8,565 bases of DNA from Saprospiraceae bacterium. GTDB taxonomy: Bacteria > Bacteroidota > Bacteroidia > Chitinophagales > Saprospiraceae. The number at the start of each line of letters is the position of its first letter. Position 1 is the first letter of the stretch. A program made the position numbers and the translations under genes. The stretch is from positions 1-8,565 of the forward strand of contig SLKL01000222.1 in the NCBI GenBank assembly GCA_007134625.1, given 5' to 3'. The notes beneath the pieces are model-generated. The model ran no database searches. It was not told where the DNA came from and saw only the letters and a program-made list of their open reading frames with translations. This document shows positions 1 through 5,759 of this stretch, piece by piece.

Positions 1-2
1 AC

Positions 3-950
3 TTCCAATTGGTAGAATCCATTGAAGGGGTTGACTTCACTGATTTTGCACGGGATTCGCTCTCGTTCAGGGCTGCTGAAATGCAGTATATGGCAGGTAA
101 TTGCGAGAGAGCAATACAATCTTATGGCTCCTATATCTCTTCTTTTTCACGAGGTGCTTTTTTGACTGAAGCATTCTATAACAGGGGTGAATGTCACTCT
201 ATTCTCAGACAATGGGATCAGGCACTAAATGATTATGAAGCAGTATTGGGAAGGGGGCAAAGCCAATATTTTGTAAGAGCACTGGAAAAAGCAGCGGCCA
301 TCAGTTTTCACCACTCTGCTGACTTCCACAGAGCACTTGAGCATTACAGCATGCTGGAAGGGAGAGCTACTAATGAAGAACAGCGTTTTGAGGCGCAGAT
401 GGGTGCTTTAAGAAGTGCATACAGAATAAAGCATTACGAGCAGGTAGGTAATTTCGGTAAGAAGGTGATTGAGAGTTCAAGAGCCGGAGATGAACAAAAA
501 GCAGCAGCTTGGTTCTTTATGGCAAAAATGGACTTCGAGAGAAAACTTTACGCGGATGCCCTTGAAAAATTCAATGCTGTGACTCGACTTACGGAAAACG
601 TACATGCTGCAGAGTCCAGATTTAAAATTGCCAAGATTTACCTGCTCCAAAACGAAATCGAACTTGCAGGAGAACTTGCGAGATCGGCTGTTCAGGACAA
701 TTCCAACTATCCTATTTGGGTGGCGAGATCTCTTGTACTTCTGGCGGATATACTTGTACTGCAGGGAGATACCTTTAATGCAAGAGCCGCACTTGCTGCT
801 GTGGTAGAACATTTTGATGAAGACCCTGAGCTGGTAAAAGAAGCCCGGGAGAAACTGGATAAGCTGATAAAAAAAGAAGAAACCGGAGGAAAGGAAGACG
901 ATTCTAATAATGAGGAAGAGGATTTCTTAAGAGAAGAAGGACCGAGATAA
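3..950 (+). CDS. TPR-repeat protein, C-terminal part (5' end outside window)
   Basis: The frame is open to the left edge of the window, so this is the C-terminal ~316 residues of a longer protein; the TTG at 9 is only an internal codon. The sequence is an almost continuous run of amphipathic helix pairs of tetratricopeptide type, about seven units (numbered from position 9, roughly residues 20-50, 55-88, 92-122, 126-160, 163-196, 199-230 and 234-274). Typical TPR signatures are visible, such as EAFYNRGECHSILRQWDQAL and AAWFFMAKMDFERKLYADAL. The tail (about 285-313) is highly charged and acidic and probably disordered. From memory, Bacteroidota often carry a ~1000-residue TPR protein directly upstream of a small TonB-receptor-like barrel, and this pair fits. 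TPRs bind proteins, so a role in envelope protein assembly or handling is plausible, but the specific function is unknown. Confidence is high for TPR and low for role. Confidence 0.88.
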   Translation, partial: FQLVESIEGVDFTDFARDSLSFRAAEMQYMAGNCERAIQSYGSYISSFSRGAFLTEAFYNRGECHSILRQWDQALNDYEAVLGRGQSQYFVRALEKAAAISFHHSADFHRALEHYSMLEGRATNEEQRFEAQMGALRSAYRIKHYEQVGNFGKKVIESSRAGDEQKAAAWFFMAKMDFERKLYADALEKFNAVTRLTENVHAAESRFKIAKIYLLQNEIELAGELARSAVQDNSNYPIWVARSLVLLADILVLQGDTFNARAALAAVVEHFDEDPELVKEAREKLDKLIKKEETGGKEDDSNNEEEDFLREEGPR

Positions 951-975
951 TTAATTAAAATTGATAATCAAGAAT

Positions 976-2610
976 ATGCAAAATAAAGCTTTTCAAACAG
1001 GAATTTTCCTAAGCAGCTTGATGCTGAGTTTATTGGTTTTTTCGAATCATGCCAATGCTCAGGATTTACCATCGGAGCAAATTGAGGTCATCAGGAGTTT
1101 TGATGCTCGATTGATGGATGCAGAAAAACTGCGTTTACATCCCGTTCAACCGGGTCCTGATACAAGCAGAGCAAGGACCTATCAATACAGCCTGACCTCA
1201 AGACCTTTTGAAGTGACTTACAGAGAGGCAGAAATCCGTCCCATAGCCATGAGAACTGAAACTTTACCCGATGGTTACAATGGTTTCCTACGTGCAGGTT
1301 ATGGCTCCCCAAATTTTCCGCTTTTTGAAGCCGGATATTACTTAACGGAAAGTAACAATCTCTCCATGGGGCTAACTGCAAGGCATCATCAGGCTAGAAA
1401 AAAAGATATTGGACATCAGCGCTTCAGAGATACTCATGTTGGTATTTACGGGCAATATGTCCTAAATCCGGCCATAACTATATCTGCCGACCTATCATAC
1501 GACGTGAATGACTATTACTATTATGCCATTAATTTCCTTCCCGACACCACTATTGATGAAAATGTTTTAAAACGATACAACAACTTAACTGCAGAAACAC
1601 GTCTTTTCAACTCTGAAACTACATCCAACGGACTGGACTATTTTGCAGGATTTAAAATCAACCACCTGACAGATAATCGGGCAAGCCGGGAGCACAATAT
1701 AAAGATTGATTTTGGTGGTAAAAAGTGGATTAACGACAGACATCCCATTTCTGCAGAACTTATTCTGGATTTTACCAATCTGCGCGACACCCTTGCGCGC
1801 AATCTCAATAACTTTTCATTTCGACCTGATTTTACCTATGTTGGGGATAAGTTTACCGTAAAAGGTGGACTTAACCTCAGTTCGAGCAATGATGAGTTTT
1901 TCTTTTTTCCAATACTACATGCAGATTATAAACTGGCAGGGCAGACTGTGGTACTTTTTGCTGGGGTCGATGGAGACTTATACAAAAACAACTACACCAA
2001 TCTATCTTCTTATAATCCCTTCATCAACCATCGTCTCGATACGCTTGGCAATAGTCAGCGAACGAAAATTTACGGAGGGCTTAAAGGATTGTACCAAAAT
2101 TTCCGATACTCGGCAGAATTTCGTTATCAATCCATTGATCGCATGGCATTTTATCTACCCAACTCTGATCTTCAATACTTGTTTGATCCTATTTTCGATG
2201 AAACAAAAGTGTATAGCGTTGAAGCCACCCTATCCAAACAGCTCAATGATAACATTCACCTTCAGACACATTTGACCTATAATTTCTTCAATCCGGATAA
2301 TATTGAGGAGGCCTGGCATATACCTGCTTTTGTCTGGAATTTTGGTGGATTATACACCAGTCTGGATAGAAAACTACAAATCAGAGGAAATCTATTTATT
2401 GAAAGTGGAGTGAACTATCTTAATGAAGAAGGCGAAACCAAAAGCCTAAAAGGAATGGTCGATCTAAACCTCGGCGCAGATTACTTTTTTACTGAAAATA
2501 TCGCAGCCTTTGCCAATGTCCAAAACATCTTCAACAACAAGCGACAAAGATGGCTCAACTACCCTTCTTTCGGGATCAATGCACAGGCAGGGGTTTTTGT
2601 GAGGTTTTAG
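976..2610 (+). CDS. outer-membrane beta-barrel protein (TonB-receptor-like)
   Basis: I choose the ATG at 976 rather than the in-frame TTG at 961. From 976 the protein begins with a clean type I signal peptide (hydrophobic residues about 9-23, cleavage after ANA at residue 28, mature start QDLPS), giving 544 residues. The mature protein is a succession of alternating polar/hydrophobic strands rich in Tyr and Phe, separated by polar turns, and ends in GVFVRF. A C-terminal Phe is the usual outer-membrane insertion signal. The last strands (FANVQNIFNNKRQRWLNYPS, then a Gly-rich strand) resemble the end of TonB-dependent receptor barrels. No TonB box or plug domain is evident and the length is short for a full receptor, so it is best described as a receptor-like barrel. 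It starts 25 bases after the TPR gene stops, on the same strand, with no terminator between them, so the two are probably co-transcribed and may work together in the envelope. The substrate is unknown. Confidence 0.85.
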   Translation: MQNKAFQTGIFLSSLMLSLLVFSNHANAQDLPSEQIEVIRSFDARLMDAEKLRLHPVQPGPDTSRARTYQYSLTSRPFEVTYREAEIRPIAMRTETLPDGYNGFLRAGYGSPNFPLFEAGYYLTESNNLSMGLTARHHQARKKDIGHQRFRDTHVGIYGQYVLNPAITISADLSYDVNDYYYYAINFLPDTTIDENVLKRYNNLTAETRLFNSETTSNGLDYFAGFKINHLTDNRASREHNIKIDFGGKKWINDRHPISAELILDFTNLRDTLARNLNNFSFRPDFTYVGDKFTVKGGLNLSSSNDEFFFFPILHADYKLAGQTVVLFAGVDGDLYKNNYTNLSSYNPFINHRLDTLGNSQRTKIYGGLKGLYQNFRYSAEFRYQSIDRMAFYLPNSDLQYLFDPIFDETKVYSVEATLSKQLNDNIHLQTHLTYNFFNPDNIEEAWHIPAFVWNFGGLYTSLDRKLQIRGNLFIESGVNYLNEEGETKSLKGMVDLNLGADYFFTENIAAFANVQNIFNNKRQRWLNYPSFGINAQAGVFVRF

Positions 2611-2624
2611 TTATTGAGTTAGAA

Positions 2625-2668
2625 AGTTTTTAAGGTTTAAAAGTTTGTAAAGTTCTTAAAGTTCATAA
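2625..2668. repeat. degenerate 9-base tandem repeat
   Basis: Just after the barrel gene, about five units of consensus AGTTYNTAA follow each other: an 8-base first unit from 2625, then 9-base units starting at 2633, 2642, 2651 and 2660 (for example AGTTTGTAA, AGTTCTTAA, AGTTCATAA). The copies differ from each other, so the array is old or loosely kept. No function can be read from it. Confidence 0.6.
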
Positions 2669-2699
2669 TGTAATAATGATAAAGATAGGGGTATGAACC

Positions 2700-2848
2700 T
2701 CAATTTAATGCCAATAAAATCTGTGCTAATCTGTGCATATCTTCACCAATTAATTGGGAACAAGTGTGGTGAAAAAAGTACTCAAGAGCTTAGAGTTTAG
2801 GCATGGCGTGAATTTAACCATAGATTCCTCAGATTTACACAGATTAAA
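2700..2848. repeat. ATCTGTG inverted-repeat element, copy 1 (interrupted)
   Basis: This is the first of two near-identical intergenic elements (the other is 2943-3088). The left arm holds AATCTGTG-type words spaced about 10 bases apart (2718 and 2728, with the third split by an insert at 2743-2765). The right arm (about 2816-2847) is roughly the reverse complement of the left, ending in CAGATTTACACAGATTAAA, so the whole can fold as one long hairpin. Between the arms lies a shared core, CAAGAGCTTAGAGTTTAG. Without its insert the copy is about 126 bases. It contains no open frame and is probably a non-autonomous palindromic repeat family. Similar ATCTGTG repeats are, from memory, common between genes in Bacteroidota. 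Confidence 0.8.
2743..2765. repeat. 23-base hairpin-like insert inside repeat copy 1
   Basis: Comparison with copy 2 shows 23 extra bases splitting the word TATCT|GTGGT. The insert contains the palindrome CCAATTAATTGG and ends in GGGAACAAGT. It aligns without gaps to the insert in copy 2 (3044-3066) at 17 of 23 positions, including the shared ACAAGT end. Confidence 0.65.
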
Positions 2849-2942
2849 AACTCGTATTTTTGTGAGAATTATTACTTGAAGTCAAAAAAATGAAAGAAGA
2901 CATTAACTGGGTAGAAATGTGATTAAATGCACCACAATATTA

Positions 2943-3088
2943 TCAATTTAGTACAAATAAAATCTGTGCTAATCTGTGCATATCTGTGGTGAAAAAAATT
3001 CAAGAGCTTAGAGTTTAGATGGGTTGTGAATTAAACCACAGACTCCCCAACAAGTGGGGGACAAGTCCTCAGATTTACACAGATTAAA
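2943..3088. repeat. ATCTGTG inverted-repeat element, copy 2 (interrupted)
   Basis: This is the second copy of the element at 2700-2848, in the same orientation. Its left arm is intact, with three ATCTGTG words about 10-11 bases apart (2961-2990). The core CAAGAGCTTAGAGTTTAG is identical, and the right arm (about 3032-3088) is interrupted by 22 bases between ACTCC and TCAGATTT. Removing the inserts, the copies are about 124 and 126 bases and differ by scattered substitutions and a 2-base gap. Confidence 0.8.
3044..3066. repeat. 22-23-base hairpin-like insert inside repeat copy 2
   Basis: These bases are absent at the matching place in copy 1. The insert has TCCCC paired with GGGGGA around AACAAGT, and ends GGGGGACAAGT. 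The net gain is 22 bases; the boundary is ambiguous by two C residues. It resembles the insert at 2743-2765. Confidence 0.65.
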
Positions 3089-3123
3089 TGCATTAGGTTT
3101 TACTAAGAAATTCTAAAAGGACA

Positions 3124-3162
3124 ACACAAATACCAATCTCTTGGCAGGATCTAAATTTGTGT
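3124..3162. repeat. inverted repeat
   Basis: ACACAAAT (3124-3131) is perfectly complementary to ATTTGTGT (3155-3162), with a small inner hairpin CCAA-TCTC-TTGG at 3133-3144. There is no T tract, so it does not look like a terminator. The role is unknown. Confidence 0.4.
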
Positions 3163-3167
3163 GAGGG

Positions 3168-3361
3168 GTATTAATCCCGTAGGGATGCTATTATTGTAGA
3201 AAGAATATAAGAACATATCGGACCCCAGAATGGGTGATATTAATTTCGGATCCTAATTTTAATATCATCCCTTTAGGGTTTAGGTTAATATGCAAATCAT
3301 TTACTACAATAATGACATCTCTCGTGAGTTATAATCCCGCCTAGACAGGCTCTGCGGGATT
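3168..3361. repeat. composite palindromic intergenic element
   Basis: Several nested inverted repeats lie together. ATCCC-GTA-GGGAT is at 3174-3186. ATTATTGTAG (3190-3199) pairs with CTACAATAAT (3304-3313). A near-palindrome of 40 bases (3232-3271), reading GGGTGATATTA inward and TAATATCATCCC outward, is centred on GGATCC (3248-3253). A final hairpin AATCCCGC / GCGGGATT (3333-3340 / 3354-3361) closes the element. The symmetry around 3250 suggests one mobile or structural repeat unit of about 170-190 bases. TAATCCCGTAGGGAT-type repeats are, from memory, frequent in Bacteroidota genomes. There is no coding content. Confidence 0.6.
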
Positions 3362-3479
3362 CAAAAAAAGATCTCAAAAGTTTTTTTTGACAAAATGGTT
3401 TTCTTTTACCATCTACATCATTTGCCTATACAAATCGAAATAAAACCATATTCTAAGATATTCCCATAAACACTTAGCG

Positions 3480-3513
3480 AGGCTTAGCAGCCTAGGGACT
3501 TTGGCATGAGTCC
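3480..3513. terminator. paired small hairpins downstream of the acetoacetate-CoA ligase gene
   Basis: AGGCT-TAGC-AGCCT (3480-3493) and GGACT-TTGGCATG-AGTCC (3496-3513) lie 58-91 bases beyond the stop of the minus-strand ligase gene and could end its transcript. On the minus strand no clear U tract follows, so this is a weak candidate. Confidence 0.25.
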
Positions 3514-3570
3514 AGCTTGGCAAACTGCAAACTTAAATCTAAAATGAAGTACTTTCTGTCTTTACAAACT

Positions 3571-5550
3571 CTACCTAAAAGCTCGCTCCTTCGCAAAGCT
3601 TTCAAAAAACTCCAGTGATTCCGGATTTTTCATTGCTCCTGTATTGGCAGCTTTTTCGATGGGCTTACCCTGCAAAATCCGTTTGACCGGTGCTTCCATC
3701 TTTTTCCCGCTAATGGTATAGGGCAAATCGGCTACTACAATTACCTCATCGGGAACGTGTCGGGGCGAATAGGTCGATCTGAGGGTAGTTTTGATTTCGC
3801 TGATGATGCCATCACTAAGTCTTTTACCCTCATTCATCACTACAAAAAGCGGCATATAGTGATCACCGCCGGAGAGTTCAAGATTGACAATCAGGGAGTC
3901 TTTTATAGCCGGGATTTTATCCACTGCCCTGTAAATCTCCGCCGTACCTATTCGGACACCCTGTCGATTCAAGGTGGCATCCGACCTGCCGTGAATAATC
4001 AATCCTCCCCGCTCATTTATCTCCACCCAATCTCCATGTCGCCACTTGCCCGGATAATGCTCAAAATAGCTCGACCCGTATCTGCTGCCATCCTCATCAT
4101 TCCAAAAAAAGACTGGCATAGAGGGCATGGGCTGAACCACCACCATTTCTCCCACCTCATTAATCATTGGATTCCCTTCATCATCAAGAGCATGAAGGTC
4201 ACAGCCGAACGCACGACACTGAATCTCGCCCAATAATACAGGCTTCCAGGGGCTACTACCTACGAAGGCCGTACACACATCCGTTCCACCACTCATGGAG
4301 CACAGCCACACATCACTTTTTACATTTTTATACACCCAGTCAAAGGCTTCAGGTGGCAAAGGTGAACCGGTAGAACCAATACTCCGCAGATGTGAAAGGT
4401 CAAATTCTTGCGCAGGTTGAAGTTGATTTTTCATGCAAGCTACCAGAAAAGGAGCACTCGTCCCAAAGTGGTGGATTCCGGCATCCTGAATGAATTTCCA
4501 CATGACATTCAGATCGGGATAGCCGGGACTACCATCATAAAGTACGGCTGTTGCACCTGCAAGAAGGGAGGCATTGACAAAATTCCACATCATCCAACCG
4601 GTTGTAGAAAACCAAAAGAACCGCTCTCCTTTGCGCACATCGTTTTGAAGGTGCAGATATTTGAGGTGTTCCAGTAAAACTCCACCATGTGAATGCGTAA
4701 TCGCCTTGGGTGCACCAGTGGTACCTGAGGAGTACAATATCCAGATGGGATGATCGAATGGCAAATCCACGAATTCAAGTTTTCCGGAATCTTCCGGCAA
4801 GTCAGACCACCAGACTGCATTGGGGATTTGGTGTTCGCGCTTTTCTCCATTGTAAAAAGGAACCAATACGACAGATTCCAATGTGTCCAAAGTATCTACT
4901 ATGGAGGCTATTTTCTCCAGGCGGCAGTGATTTTTACCATTGTAAGCATATCCATCGGTAGCCAATAGGACCTTGGGACTTATCTGACTAAAACGCTCCA
5001 ACACACTGTCCACACCAAAATCAGGTGAACAGGAAGACCAAACCGCACCCAATGAGGCACATGCCAGAAATGCTGCACTTGCCTCGGTGATATTAGAAAT
5101 ATAAGCTACTACCCTGTCGCCTTTTTGCACCCCGGAATGGATGAGTTGAGCTCTGAACCGCTGAACCTCAGTTTCCAAATCTGCCCAACTTATGGATTGC
5201 AATGGTCGTGTTTCACTCATTGCCATTAGCGCAGGATATCGATTGTTAGCATTAGAAAAAACCTGAGCTGCATAATTGATCGGCATTCCACTAAACCATT
5301 TCGCACCGGGCATGTCATCAAAGGTGAGCACATCCCTTTTGTCTATCTTCTCAACCAGCCCATTATACTCGGCTATAGTTTTCCAGAACAGGCTCACATC
5401 TGCCACCGACCATTTCCACAAGGCCTCATAGTCAAAATTCTCACCATCATAATACCCCTTTTCATTCAACCACTTTCGGTAGTGAGTAAGGTTAGAGCTC
5501 TCCAATAGATCATTATCCGGTTTCCAGACTGTTTTATCCTTTGCGTCCAT
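3571..5550 (-). CDS. aacS: acetoacetate-CoA ligase
   Basis: The 659-residue protein is of the usual length for acetoacetyl-CoA synthetase, an ANL-superfamily acyl-adenylating enzyme: acetoacetate + ATP + CoA gives acetoacetyl-CoA + AMP + PPi in the cytoplasm. An N-terminal acyl-CoA-synthetase-type domain (about 40-100, with KWFSGMPINYAAQVF) precedes the AMP-binding domain. The P-loop-like motif YSSGTTGAPK is at 273-282, GGTD at about 421-424, the hinge region GRSDATLNRQGVRIG at 521-535, and the C-terminal lysine motif ISGKKMEAPVKR at about 613-624, where the catalytic Lys of the adenylation half-reaction is expected. All core motifs look intact. The start ATG at 5550 gives the expected family N-terminus. 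Upstream lies the promoter of the divergent lipoprotein gene; no clear minus-strand promoter was found. It stands alone, without thiolase or ketone-body partner genes in view. Its likely role is salvage of acetoacetate into acetyl-CoA or lipid precursors. Other acyl-CoA synthetases (acetyl, propionyl) are the alternative, but the fit to acetoacetate-CoA ligase is clearly better. Confidence 0.92.
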   Translation of the reverse strand: MDAKDKTVWKPDNDLLESSNLTHYRKWLNEKGYYDGENFDYEALWKWSVADVSLFWKTIAEYNGLVEKIDKRDVLTFDDMPGAKWFSGMPINYAAQVFSNANNRYPALMAMSETRPLQSISWADLETEVQRFRAQLIHSGVQKGDRVVAYISNITEASAAFLACASLGAVWSSCSPDFGVDSVLERFSQISPKVLLATDGYAYNGKNHCRLEKIASIVDTLDTLESVVLVPFYNGEKREHQIPNAVWWSDLPEDSGKLEFVDLPFDHPIWILYSSGTTGAPKAITHSHGGVLLEHLKYLHLQNDVRKGERFFWFSTTGWMMWNFVNASLLAGATAVLYDGSPGYPDLNVMWKFIQDAGIHHFGTSAPFLVACMKNQLQPAQEFDLSHLRSIGSTGSPLPPEAFDWVYKNVKSDVWLCSMSGGTDVCTAFVGSSPWKPVLLGEIQCRAFGCDLHALDDEGNPMINEVGEMVVVQPMPSMPVFFWNDEDGSRYGSSYFEHYPGKWRHGDWVEINERGGLIIHGRSDATLNRQGVRIGTAEIYRAVDKIPAIKDSLIVNLELSGGDHYMPLFVVMNEGKRLSDGIISEIKTTLRSTYSPRHVPDEVIVVADLPYTISGKKMEAPVKRILQGKPIEKAANTGAMKNPESLEFFESFAKERAFR

Positions 5551-5634
5551 ATGCTTATTTTTGGGAGGGCTAAGTTAGGGATTTTTTTGGGTTGTGCGGA
5601 GGAGGAGGTAAAATAAAAAAACATTAAAATATTG

Positions 5635-5664
5635 TTGGAAAATAAAAAAACGTCGTTATATTTG
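5635..5664 (+). promoter_or_regulatory. Bacteroidetes-type promoter of the lipoprotein gene
   Basis: TTG (5635-5637), 19 bases, then TATATTTG (5657-5664) matches the Bacteroidetes primary-sigma consensus TTTG-N19-21-TAnnTTTG, with the -7 box perfect. Transcription would start near 5670, giving a short A-rich leader of about 25 bases up to the ATG at 5695. That placement is the main reason to regard 5695 as the intended start of the gene. Confidence 0.7.
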
Positions 5665-5694
5665 GGTTTCTCTTTTATAAAAAATCCTATAAAA

Positions 5695-5751
5695 ATGACA
5701 TCAGACATCAGACATCAGACATCAGACATCAAGGTATATGGTACATACTAA
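5695..5751 (+). other. 18-codon leader frame starting at the presumed lipoprotein start codon
   Basis: The ATG at 5695 reads through the heptamer repeats as MTSDIRHQTSDIKVYGTY and stops at TAA 5749-5751. It is one base off the frame of the lipoprotein. I interpret it as the out-of-frame state of the lipoprotein's own start, not as a separate gene. Confidence 0.6.
5697..5731 (+). repeat. (GACATCA)5 heptanucleotide tandem repeat
   Basis: Five perfect copies of GACATCA begin inside the ATG at 5695 (its G is the first base of the repeat) and are followed by AGGTATATGG. Perfect short tandem repeats of a unit not divisible by three, placed just after a start codon, are the classic substrate for slipped-strand phase variation. 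The distance from the ATG to the lipoprotein-frame codon at 5760 is 65 bases; it becomes a multiple of three with three copies (51) or six copies (72). Confidence 0.95.
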
Positions 5752-5759
5752 TCTTTAGT

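Noticed and set aside
961..975. TTG at 961 as start of the barrel protein
   Set aside because: It would add five residues before a signal peptide that is already complete and well shaped from the ATG at 976.
2855..2862. TATTTTTG as a promoter -7 box
   Set aside because: No TTG box lies 19-21 bases upstream and no gene follows.
2890..2922. Short frame MKEDINWVEM between the two repeat copies
   Set aside because: Ten codons only and no recognisable family.
2700..3088. CRISPR array
   Set aside because: Only two long copies with internal symmetry and no regular spacers; the 10-base period is within the repeat.
3333..3390. Rho-independent terminator at AATCCCGC / GCGGGATT
   Set aside because: No T tract follows the stem on either strand; the nearby A and T runs (3363-3369, 3381-3388) pair with each other. 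It fits better as part of the palindromic element.
5466..5708. 80-codon minus-strand frame covering the lipoprotein promoter and the 5' end of the ligase gene
   Set aside because: It overlaps the ligase gene in another frame, begins inside the heptamer repeat, and shows no protein-like conservation; it is a by-chance frame.
5697..5731. CRISPR or operator array in the heptamer tract
   Set aside because: The units are perfect, only 7 bases long and without spacers, which is a microsatellite.
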